The position numbers and the translations under genes are program-made. Below are positions 8,092-16,296 of a DNA stretch of 64,000 nt, in pieces. The notes beneath the pieces were generated by a model. It did no database searches. It was not told where the DNA came from and saw nothing but the letters and a program-made list of their open reading frames with translations. The stretch spans positions 1 to 64,000 of the forward strand of contig DATFWL010000183.1 of assembly GCA_035259385.1 (NCBI GenBank). Reading direction: 5' to 3'. The stretch comes from QHWK01 sp035259385. GTDB taxonomy: Bacteria > Acidobacteriota > Vicinamibacteria > Vicinamibacterales > CAVVIG01. Within the stretch, counting starts at the first letter, position 1. Each line of letters begins with the position of its first letter.

Positions 8092-11000
8092 ATGATGGCC
8101 CCCTCCACATTCAGTCTCGCGGGAAGGTCCGTGCACGCGATTTGCTCGATCTGCGGCACCACGAACCGTGTCAACGCGCGGTTCTGCGACGAGTGCGGCA
8201 AGCCGCTGGCCGAAGCGACATCGGCCGCCAGCGAGCGTGGCGTCGAACTGCGTCACGCGACCATCCTGTTCTGCGATCTCGTCGAATCGACGCGGCTGGC
8301 GAACCGACTCGATCTCGAGGACCTTCGCGTCGTGTTTCGCGTCTTCCGCGACGTCGTCGCGCGGGTGGTCGCGGATCACGGTGGGCATGTCAAAGGGTTC
8401 GTCGGCGACGGCGCTTTCGTGTCGTTCGGCTACCCGCTCGGACGTGAGGACGCCGAGGAAGCCGCCATTCGCGCTGCAATCCAGCTGGTCCATGCCCTGG
8501 AGACGTCGAACCCGATCGGCGTGCACCTCGAAGTGCGCGTTGGCATCGCATCGGGCACGGTCGTCGTTGGCGATTCGATTGCCGGGGTCGCAGTGGCAGA
8601 GGAGTCGGTGATTGGATCGGTGCCGCACCTGGCGGCGCGGCTTCTCGCCCTGGCGCCAGCCGGAGGAATCGTGGTCGCCGACGCGACCCGCCGCCTGGCG
8701 GGCCGTTTCTTCGACTACTCGGACCTCGGCCGGCAGACGCTCAAAGGCTTCGACGAAGGTGTTCAAGCCTGGCTCGTCACCGGCGAGACCTCGATTGCGT
8801 CGCGGTTCGAGGCGCGCCGCGGAACCGCGTCGACGACCAGACTCGTCGGCCGCACGGACTTGATGGCAGCGCTCTCGGCCGCGTGGGAGAAGGCCCGTGC
8901 TGGCGGAGGTGCGACGATCGTCCTGACCGGGGATCCCGGAATCGGCAAGTCACGGCTCGCGCGCACCTTGATCGAGACGGCACGCGAAACGCCGTCGTGG
9001 CAATTCGAACTGAACTGCACGCCGCGCACGAGCCTGATGCCGCTCTTTCCGATCAGCGGCTTGCTTCTCCAGCTGGCCAACATCCGGCACAGCGACAGCT
9101 CAGACACTCGCCTGCACCGGCTGAAGAATCTTCTCGACCGCGTCCTCGGTGTCGATCCGGCGGTGCTGGCGTCGCGATACCTGGCGCCGCTGGTCGGCAT
9201 CGATTCCACGGATCCGCCGACCGGCGAGAGTCCCGAGCGCATCCGCGAGTGCACGATTCGGACGCTCGTGGACATCACGCACGCGGTCGCGTCGCAGCGG
9301 CCGGCGCTGCTGCTTTTCGAAGATCTCCACTGGAGCGATCCGACGACTGTGCTGTTCGTGCAGACGTTGTCCGAACGGCTGCCGACCCTGCCGGTGCTCG
9401 TGGTGGTCACGATGCGCGCATCACCCGAACTCCCGGCGCATCAGTTCAGCGGCGCCACGGTCGTGTCACTCGACCCCCTCGACGCCGTCTCGTCCGCCGC
9501 CGTCGTCCGGGACATGCGCGGCGGCGATACGTTGCCGGACGACGTCGTCGCGCGCATCGTCGAGCGTGCGGAGGGGAATCCGCTGTACCTCGAAGAGCTG
9601 ACGCAGGCGGTCGTCGACCAGCGCGGTGGTGCGGCGAGCGCGCAGCGCGCCGCAGGCGACAGCCGGGTCAGGATACCGGCGTCATTGCAGACCGTGATCG
9701 AGGCGCGGCTCGATCGGCGGCCGACGCTGCGTCCGGTGATTCAAGCGGCATCAGTGCTGGGGCGGGAATTCTCGCTGCGCCTGCTGCGGGAGCTGCTCCC
9801 CGATCGCGGCGCGGACGCAGCCGAAGCGGTCGCGCGCTTCGTCGACATCGGCCTGCTGACGCTCCCGAGCGCGACGAACGGCGACCGCATCCGCTTCAAG
9901 CATGCGCTGATCCACGAGTCCGTGTATCAGACGATGCTGCGCGCCGACCGCCAGCGGCTGCACTCGCGGGCGGCCGAACTCCTCGTGCAGCACTTCGACG
10001 GTCTGCCGGATTCCGCGCCGGACGTGCTCGCGCACCATCTTGCCGGTGCGCGTCGCTTCGACGAAGCGGTCCGTGCCTTCACGGCCGCAGCGCGCGACAC
10101 CGCCGGCCGTGCCGCCTATCTCGAAGCGACGGGACATTGCCGGTCGGGGCTCGCGTTGATCGACGAAGTCGGCGATCTGCGCGTGCGGGGAACGTTGAAG
10201 CTCGAGCTCTTGACCCAGCTCGGCGTCGCCCTCGCGGCCACGAGCGGCTACGCGGCTCCGGAAGTCGAAGAGACCTACCGGCAGGCTCGGGAGCTCTGCG
10301 ATCCGGCGACGGCGCACATCGTCCTGTTTCCAATCGTTCGCGGCCTCGGCACGTTCTATTTCGTGCGCTGCCGCCTCGATACGGCCGCGGAGCTGTCGGC
10401 CACGTGCCTCAAGCTGGCGCGCGACGCCGGCCGCGTCGACTACGAGATCGAAGCACTGAGCTTCCGCGGCTACACGCTGCTGTATCAGGGCCAGCTGGTC
10501 GAGGGCGCGGCGGCGCTGAACGACTGCGTCGCTTTATACAAGTCCGCAGGCGGCCACACGCTCAGATATCCGTCGCCGCAGGATGCGGGAACCGCCGCGC
10601 TATCGCTGCTTGGAATCGCGTGCTGGCTGCTCGGCGATGCGGGCGGCGCTGAGAGGGCAGTCGCCGACACGCTCGAACATGTCGAACGGCTGCAGCGTCC
10701 GTTCGACACGGCCTATGCGCATGTCTGGATCGCGATGCTGCGCAACATGCAGCGCCGGTTCGACGAGGCACAGCAGCATGCCGCCAGATGCATCGAGATC
10801 TCGCATCGTCATGGATTCAGCACCTGGTTCGTCGCTGCGACCATGCACGCGTGCATCGCGCAGGCGGCGCGAACCGCTGCGCCCGAATCGGTTGCGGCGC
10901 TGCGGCAAACCCTGGCTCTGTTCCACCAGGCCGGCGCCGAGGCGAACATGCCGTTCTTTCTGTGGGGAGTCGCGCAGGGGCTTCGGCTTCTCGGCGACGA

Positions 11001-11418
11001 TGTGGCCGCGCGACAGGCGCTCGACGAAGCAATCGAACGCGCGGAAACAACTGGCGAGTCGTATCTCAAGAGCGAGCTGCTCGTGCTGGCGTCGGATCTC
11101 GAGTCCGACGACGCGCGCGCCGACCGGCTGCTGCTCGACGCGTATGCGCTGGCAGAACGGCAGCATGCGGTGCCGCTGGCGTTGCGGGCGGCGTTGTCGA
11201 TCCTCCGGCGCACGGTGCGGTCGACCGAAGATCAGGCGGGCGATGGCCGGACATGGGACATGCTGAACGGGACGATCGTCGATGCGATCGAGCCTGATTG
11301 GCCGGTCCGGGCGCTGGAGCGCGCACGCGACGCGCTGCGTGCCGCCGGGGTGGCCATCGACGCGGCATCGCTCTCATCGAGCACGTACAACGCGACGGCT
11401 GGTCCGCTCACCAGCTGA
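8092..11418 (+). CDS. Class III nucleotidyl cyclase fused to AAA ATPase and TPR-like repeats
   Basis: The protein has 1108 residues from the ATG at 8092 (an in-frame codon at 8056 is possible). It opens with a zinc ribbon (CSICGTTNRVNARFCDECG), then a class III cyclase domain with both metal-binding Asp positions (LFCDLVES; GDGAFVSFG). The AAA domain has the Walker A GDPGIGKS at about residue 280 and Walker B-like LLLFEDLHW. The remaining half is helical, TPR-like repeats, as in MalT/AfsR-type ATPases. The usual N-x3-R transition-state motif reads HLAARL, so Asn is replaced by His while Arg is kept; activity as an adenylate cyclase is therefore likely but not certain. It overlaps the convergent gene by 11 bases. 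Confidence 0.9.
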   Translation: MMAPSTFSLAGRSVHAICSICGTTNRVNARFCDECGKPLAEATSAASERGVELRHATILFCDLVESTRLANRLDLEDLRVVFRVFRDVVARVVADHGGHVKGFVGDGAFVSFGYPLGREDAEEAAIRAAIQLVHALETSNPIGVHLEVRVGIASGTVVVGDSIAGVAVAEESVIGSVPHLAARLLALAPAGGIVVADATRRLAGRFFDYSDLGRQTLKGFDEGVQAWLVTGETSIASRFEARRGTASTTRLVGRTDLMAALSAAWEKARAGGGATIVLTGDPGIGKSRLARTLIETARETPSWQFELNCTPRTSLMPLFPISGLLLQLANIRHSDSSDTRLHRLKNLLDRVLGVDPAVLASRYLAPLVGIDSTDPPTGESPERIRECTIRTLVDITHAVASQRPALLLFEDLHWSDPTTVLFVQTLSERLPTLPVLVVVTMRASPELPAHQFSGATVVSLDPLDAVSSAAVVRDMRGGDTLPDDVVARIVERAEGNPLYLEELTQAVVDQRGGAASAQRAAGDSRVRIPASLQTVIEARLDRRPTLRPVIQAASVLGREFSLRLLRELLPDRGADAAEAVARFVDIGLLTLPSATNGDRIRFKHALIHESVYQTMLRADRQRLHSRAAELLVQHFDGLPDSAPDVLAHHLAGARRFDEAVRAFTAAARDTAGRAAYLEATGHCRSGLALIDEVGDLRVRGTLKLELLTQLGVALAATSGYAAPEVEETYRQARELCDPATAHIVLFPIVRGLGTFYFVRCRLDTAAELSATCLKLARDAGRVDYEIEALSFRGYTLLYQGQLVEGAAALNDCVALYKSAGGHTLRYPSPQDAGTAALSLLGIACWLLGDAGGAERAVADTLEHVERLQRPFDTAYAHVWIAMLRNMQRRFDEAQQHAARCIEISHRHGFSTWFVAATMHACIAQAARTAAPESVAALRQTLALFHQAGAEANMPFFLWGVAQGLRLLGDDVAARQALDEAIERAETTGESYLKSELLVLASDLESDDARADRLLLDAYALAERQHAVPLALRAALSILRRTVRSTEDQAGDGRTWDMLNGTIVDAIEPDWPVRALERARDALRAAGVAIDAASLSSSTYNATAGPLTS

Positions 11419-13198
11419 GAGCATCCACGACGTCGAGATTCATCGAGCATCTCACACGGTACCAGCTGCCGGTCGGGAAGCCGATCGTGTCGCCGTAGGC
11501 CGCGCGAAGCGTGCGGCAAAGCGTCTTCCAGGCCGGCGGACATCGCCGCGGCGTGCCGAAGGTCAACGTCGCAACGCCGACTGGAAACGCCACCGTGACA
11601 TGGTCGAGGCTGAACCGGCCGGAAATCCACGTTTTCGGCAGGCCGATGTCGTCGACTGGCGAGACCTGCACCGATCTGAACCCGTTGAACCGGTTCTCGA
11701 TCACGCTTCGCGCAAACGAGCGGCGGAACTCGGCGCGGTCCATGAAGTCTCCCTGCCGCCAGGGCACGCCGCTGAACGACTCCATGGCAAAGAGAGACCC
11801 GAGATCGACCCGCTCGAACTGGTCTGCCTCGGCAGCTGTGTCCGGGCATTGCAGCGAGAGGATGGGCGTATCTGCGGGCGCCGCCCCGCCAATCCAGTCG
11901 ACGAGGCGGATCTCGGAGACGCGCGTGAGACTCACGACGTTGCCGTCGGCGCCGCGACCGTCCATTTGGAGCGGCTGTCCATCGGCGCAGAAGTCGGCCA
12001 GCATCTTGGGAAAGCCCTGCAGATGTCTGCCGACCGCTTTCGACCATGGATTGTCGACGAAGATCGCGGGCACGAACACAGCAGCATCGCGCGCCTGCGC
12101 TGTATCGTCGTCGACGCGCCCGACCAGCACGCGCACGATCAATTCGTGCTGCGACATGAAATCGTCCGGGGCGAGCGGCTTCAGCGGCGACCTGGACTTC
12201 ATCTTCCCGTAGCGAAGCAGTTCGACCACGATGGTGCTCGTGGCCGGCTCGTACCTGAAGTCCGGCACGGCGAGTACGCCGCCAACCGTATCGCCAAGAT
12301 GAAAGTTCAGATCCTGGATCAGGCCGGCGAGGAACGTTCGACCCTTCGCCTGATCGCCAGAGTCGATGTCGATCCGAAAGCCGGCGATGTCGAGGTCTTC
12401 GAAGACGAACGCAGGCGCGCCAAAGACGCTCTCGCGTTTGAAGCGCTGCAGATCGCGCCGCCGCGACAGCGCCGGCGGGTACTGCGTCGGAGGCGGATAC
12501 GGCTTCTCGGATGCGCCCAGCTGCGGATTCGTGACCGCCCCGGTCCACGCTGACGCAGGCCTGTGTCCTTCTGGCAGCAGCGTCAGGTCGGGGTACAGGA
12601 CTGCCTCGAATTCGAGACGCGCGCCCGCCGTATCGACGCGTCTGACAGGACTTCGCCCGGGATCGCACCTGACGCGTTGCCCCAGCAGGATTGAGTTTGG
12701 CTCGCCGAGGTCCGGCGTCGTCCGCAACTGATCGTAGACGGGATCGATGTCCGCATCCTCACCGGGCGCTGTCTCCCACACCAGACCGCGAATCCGAACG
12801 AGGGCGGCCCGCTTCGGCGACGACGGCTGTCCCGAATGGCGCAACGGGTAGATGTCTGTCCTGACGACGAGCCGGTCCCGGTCGAATTCGAACGCGCCCT
12901 CGATGACGGGGAATCCCTTGCTCGCGACGGAGTCGCACCACTGGGGATCGTTCGTGACGCCGAACACGCAGGTCAATTGCGTCGGCGCCCGCTGGTTGTC
13001 AGCTGTCGAGATCAGAAGCGCGAAATGCCGATTGTCGTCCCAGCGCCACACCTCGACGGCCAGCCCGTTTTTGGGAATGGTCCGCGCGTCGACCGCTTCA
13101 GGAGGATCGGCCAGCGCGAGAACCTGACAGGAATCGGCGTTTTTCGAGAGCGGCAGCGTCGCGAGCCAGAAGGTCGCCCGGTTCTCGGCTGGCGTCAT
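11408..13198 (-). CDS. Unknown 596-residue protein, last gene of the isoprenoid-type cluster
   Basis: I do not recognise the family with certainty. The start at 13198 gives an ATGA overlap with the upstream reductase gene, which favours it over an in-frame codon at 13252. No signal peptide or transmembrane helix is evident. The segment FVDNPWSKAVGRHLQGFPKM and the beta-rich surroundings recall acetoacetate-decarboxylase-like proteins, which often sit beside NAD(P)-binding reductases; the protein is about twice the family length and could hold two such units. Coupling to the reductase, polyprenyl synthase and FAD oxidoreductase genes suggests an enzyme of the same pathway. Confidence 0.6.
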   Translation of the reverse strand: MTPAENRATFWLATLPLSKNADSCQVLALADPPEAVDARTIPKNGLAVEVWRWDDNRHFALLISTADNQRAPTQLTCVFGVTNDPQWCDSVASKGFPVIEGAFEFDRDRLVVRTDIYPLRHSGQPSSPKRAALVRIRGLVWETAPGEDADIDPVYDQLRTTPDLGEPNSILLGQRVRCDPGRSPVRRVDTAGARLEFEAVLYPDLTLLPEGHRPASAWTGAVTNPQLGASEKPYPPPTQYPPALSRRRDLQRFKRESVFGAPAFVFEDLDIAGFRIDIDSGDQAKGRTFLAGLIQDLNFHLGDTVGGVLAVPDFRYEPATSTIVVELLRYGKMKSRSPLKPLAPDDFMSQHELIVRVLVGRVDDDTAQARDAAVFVPAIFVDNPWSKAVGRHLQGFPKMLADFCADGQPLQMDGRGADGNVVSLTRVSEIRLVDWIGGAAPADTPILSLQCPDTAAEADQFERVDLGSLFAMESFSGVPWRQGDFMDRAEFRRSFARSVIENRFNGFRSVQVSPVDDIGLPKTWISGRFSLDHVTVAFPVGVATLTFGTPRRCPPAWKTLCRTLRAAYGDTIGFPTGSWYRVRCSMNLDVVDALSW

Positions 13199-14403
13199 CC
13201 GCGTCGCGCCTCGAGGGTACAGTCGTCGAACGGATCCGATGCCGCGATCCATCGTGGCGACGTGCGCTGATCATCGGCCGGGAGCGCCAGTGCCAGGACG
13301 TCCGACGGCGTTCGCCAGCCATGCGAGCTCTCGAGTCCCGCGCCGGTTGCAACCGCCAGGGCGCTGCGCGCGGTGAACTCGTACGAGTCCGGCGTCTCGA
13401 GCCGCCAGTCCACGCGCAATTCGCGCATCGACGTTTCGATCTGAAGAACAACCGTATGCCGGTTCGCCCTCCGCTCCTCGGCGTCGGGCCCTTGCGGCAA
13501 CTGCGCCACCTGCAGTTGACCGATGCGCTGCACCCACGGCAGTTGCAGGACGACGGCGGAAAACGCACCGGCTTGATACCCGAAGCGGACGTACGACGGC
13601 ATGTCGACGTAGGTTTCGATTCGACCGCTTACTCCACGTCGCGTCGCCGTTCGCAGCGCCGTCAGCGTGTCGACGGCGTTCACCGCCGACGCAATCCGAA
13701 TCGGCGGTTCGTGATCGGGTGCGGTCGGCGGGCCGGGCCGTGCGGGCGGCGCGGCCGATCCACGGGGCACGCCGAAATCGAAGGCTCGCTCGAGCGTCCC
13801 CACGGGAACATGCGTCACTGCGCCACGTTGTACGATCGTCACCTGTTCGCGGACCGATCGCAGCATGGTTGCCAGGCTGCCGCGCGAGAGCTGATGAATC
13901 GCGGAGATGGCGATGCGAATTGCGCCGACCGACGTCTCGCCGCGGGACGCCAGGTACGAGAGCGCGAGGTCGACGAGCACGTCGGACGCCGTCGCGGTGA
14001 ATCCGGCACCGCTGACGAGCGATACGCCGCGATCCTTCGCGATCAGGCCCAGATCGTCGAGTGCCTTGTAAACGTCGATTTCGCCGTTGATGTCGACGTA
14101 ATGACACCCCGACGCGATCGCGGCCTTGGCGAGGCGTGGCCCGGTGCCGGCAAAGGGGCCGGCCGCATTGATCACGACGTCGAAGGTGCGCAGCACCGAC
14201 TGAACGCGGCGCTGATCGTCGAGCGCGAACGCCACGTAGCCGAAGTTCCCGTCGCGGGCCATGTCGGCGAGCGCGACGCGGTCCCGTGCACCGAGCACCA
14301 GCTCGTATCCCGCCCCGTCGGCGGCTGTCCGACGCTTGGCTTCAGCGGCGATCAGCCGTCCCGAAAAGCCGGTGGCGCCGTACAGAAGAATGCGCTTCGC
14401 CAT
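13195..14403 (-). CDS. Saccharopine-dehydrogenase-like NAD(P)-binding reductase
   Basis: The 402-residue protein starts MAKRILLYGATGFSGRLIA, a Rossmann dinucleotide site with GATGFSG, and continues with DVVINAAGPFAGTG and CHYVDINGE, hallmarks of the saccharopine dehydrogenase-like/trans-acting enoyl reductase family. Known members reduce double bonds in polyketide lipids and isoprenoid-like chains rather than acting on saccharopine. The gene starts 8 bases after the polyprenyl synthase stop codon and overlaps the next gene by ATGA. It is inferred to act on the product of the polyprenyl synthase or the FAD oxidoreductase. Confidence 0.88.
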   Translation of the reverse strand: MAKRILLYGATGFSGRLIAAEAKRRTAADGAGYELVLGARDRVALADMARDGNFGYVAFALDDQRRVQSVLRTFDVVINAAGPFAGTGPRLAKAAIASGCHYVDINGEIDVYKALDDLGLIAKDRGVSLVSGAGFTATASDVLVDLALSYLASRGETSVGAIRIAISAIHQLSRGSLATMLRSVREQVTIVQRGAVTHVPVGTLERAFDFGVPRGSAAPPARPGPPTAPDHEPPIRIASAVNAVDTLTALRTATRRGVSGRIETYVDMPSYVRFGYQAGAFSAVVLQLPWVQRIGQLQVAQLPQGPDAEERRANRHTVVLQIETSMRELRVDWRLETPDSYEFTARSALAVATGAGLESSHGWRTPSDVLALALPADDQRTSPRWIAASDPFDDCTLEARRG

Positions 14404-14411
14404 GCTCTCCG

Positions 14412-15461
14412 TCAGTTCGTGCGCTCGATGACCCAGGTGATCAGGTTGCGAATGAACTGTGCGTCCCGTCCGTCCGCCAGTCCGCCGAAGATTTGATCGA
14501 ACTCGAACAACGCGGCGCCGGCGAGGCCGCGCGCCACCTGGCGCGCGTGCGTGAGCCCGCCGCTGCGGCGGATCAAGTCGCGCGTCCAGGCGACATCGCG
14601 CGCCGTCCGGTGGCGCCGCGGTTTGGCAAGGATCCGCGTGACCCGCGCGCGATCGTCCGGCGCAGCTTCGCGCATCGCGTGGATGATCATCAGCGTGCGC
14701 TTCCCTTCGAGCAGGTCGCCGTTCAACTCCTTGCCGTACGACGCGCCGCCCTCGAGGTTGAGGACGTCGTCCTGAATCTGGAAGGCGGCGCCGAAAAAGA
14801 ACCCGAGACGCACCAGCGGATCGAGCCAGCGCGTGTCGCGCGTGCCAATCAGGCAGCCGACGCGCAGCGGGTGAATCGTCGTCAGCCAGCAGGTCTTCTT
14901 CAGGACCATCGTCAGGTAGTCTTCGTCGGTGAGATCGACGCGGTTGTCGCGGCACCATCCCAGCTCCAGCGCCTGGCCTTCGGTGGTTTCCCGGGCCATG
15001 CGCTGAGCCTCTTCGAAGATCCGCAGGGCCAGCGTCACACCCAGCTTGCCGACGTTGTCGGCGAGCGGGCTCAGGCTGAGCAGGCCGAGCGCGTCGCCGG
15101 CGTTCAGCGCCAGCGGGATCCCATGCAGCTCGTGCAGCGTGGGTGTGCCGCGCCGCTCCGTGCTGCCATCCTCGATGTCGTCGTGGATCAGCAGCGCATT
15201 GTGAAGCAGCTCGATCGACACCGCGGACGCAACGGCGTCTTCGGCGCGCGCCCCGAACGCTCGGGCGGCGGCGAGGCACAAGGTCGGACGCAGCATCTTG
15301 CCGCCGCGCCGAGGGTAGTCGGCGATCAGATCGTAGAGGTACGACCCAGGTTCGCCGCTCGGCAGATACGTGCGCAGATGGCGCTGCGTCAACTGGCCGT
15401 ATTCAGCGAACACGCTGGCGATCAGATGGTCGTCGGTCAACGATGGAGTTGCGGCAGTCAT
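14412..15461 (-). CDS. Polyprenyl (isoprenyl) diphosphate synthase
   Basis: The 349-residue protein carries both aspartate-rich motifs of trans-isoprenyl diphosphate synthases: LIHDDIEDGS (first) and FQIQDDVLNLEG (second). GGKMLRPTLCL is the substrate-binding segment, and GKELNGDLLEGKRTL follows the second motif. It would condense isopentenyl diphosphate with an allylic primer to give a C15-C25 or longer prenyl diphosphate; chain length cannot be fixed from sequence. It starts 16 bases after the unknown 272-residue gene and is followed 8 bases later by the reductase. The context suggests a specialised isoprenoid rather than housekeeping quinone synthesis. Confidence 0.93.
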   Translation of the reverse strand: MTAATPSLTDDHLIASVFAEYGQLTQRHLRTYLPSGEPGSYLYDLIADYPRRGGKMLRPTLCLAAARAFGARAEDAVASAVSIELLHNALLIHDDIEDGSTERRGTPTLHELHGIPLALNAGDALGLLSLSPLADNVGKLGVTLALRIFEEAQRMARETTEGQALELGWCRDNRVDLTDEDYLTMVLKKTCWLTTIHPLRVGCLIGTRDTRWLDPLVRLGFFFGAAFQIQDDVLNLEGGASYGKELNGDLLEGKRTLMIIHAMREAAPDDRARVTRILAKPRRHRTARDVAWTRDLIRRSGGLTHARQVARGLAGAALFEFDQIFGGLADGRDAQFIRNLITWVIERTN

Positions 15462-15477
15462 CTGCGAGCGTGCGCGT

Positions 15478-16296
15478 TCAGAGTTCGATCTCGATGATTC
15501 CGAGCTGGTTGCCGCTACTGTCGCAGACCGCTGCGCGCCAGAGACCCGACGGCTGATCGTTCTTCGTGGCGACTTCGAGAACTGCGTCCGGGTCGGTCGT
15601 CGCTGCGATCAGCGTGGCGGCGATCTGATCGGCATCCCTGTGCTGAACGGAGTGAAACGTCAATCTGTACGAGGCCTCCGTCGTCCGATCGGTCGGGATC
15701 GTGTCGCATCGAACGACGGACACGGCGCGTTTCGTGCTGTCTTTCAGGTGGCGAATTCGCAGCGGGCTGACACGCCTTTGCCGGGTCGGCGGCACCTCCT
15801 CCGGCGGCGTCGCTGGCGCCCGGTCCGCTGGCGGCTTGGGCGTTCGCTTCTGGTCTGCGAGTGGTTCCGGCGTCGCGACGCCGAGCAGCGTGTTGAGCAT
15901 TTTCGACTGCGCGGCGATCAGGCGCACGAGAGGACCGCCGGGCTGCGCGGCTGTCGATTCCAGCCACTCGAGGCCGAGCAGGACCCCCTTGCTGATCATC
16001 CGCTCGGCGTCATCGAGCATCGAGGCAGGCGCGCTGCCCGATCGTGCAGCCGCACCGCGCAGGCGGCGCGCCATGTCCAGGCCGCGCTCGATCTGGCCGT
16101 CGATGACCTGGTAGCCGAGGCGCACGGCAGCGGTGACGGCGTCTTCCGCGGTATTCAGCGGCACACCGCGCAAGTCCTTACCGCTCAACTTGCGATCGGA
16201 AGTCCGGTAATACCCTCCGAAGCTGCGGTCCGGCCCGGTCGCGGACGGTTCAGGGCGTCGCCACGGCCCCGCGGTGACAGGTGTGCGTGTCTTCAC
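15478..16296 (-). CDS. Unknown protein between the FAD oxidoreductase and polyprenyl synthase genes
   Basis: This 272-residue protein begins at a GTG that overlaps the stop codon of the FAD oxidoreductase (GTGA), a better start than any upstream codon, because further 5' the frame lies inside the oxidoreductase gene. The N-terminal half is helical (NTAEDAVTAAVRLGYQVIDG, a hydrophobic amphipathic pattern, then ISKGVLLGLEWLES). A Pro-rich linker follows, and the C-terminal part is beta-like, ending SGNQLGIIEIEL. No catalytic motif is visible. It may be a scaffold or accessory protein for the neighbouring membrane-lipid enzymes. Confidence 0.65.
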   Translation of the reverse strand: MKTRTPVTAGPWRRPEPSATGPDRSFGGYYRTSDRKLSGKDLRGVPLNTAEDAVTAAVRLGYQVIDGQIERGLDMARRLRGAAARSGSAPASMLDDAERMISKGVLLGLEWLESTAAQPGGPLVRLIAAQSKMLNTLLGVATPEPLADQKRTPKPPADRAPATPPEEVPPTRQRRVSPLRIRHLKDSTKRAVSVVRCDTIPTDRTTEASYRLTFHSVQHRDADQIAATLIAATTDPDAVLEVATKNDQPSGLWRAAVCDSSGNQLGIIEIEL

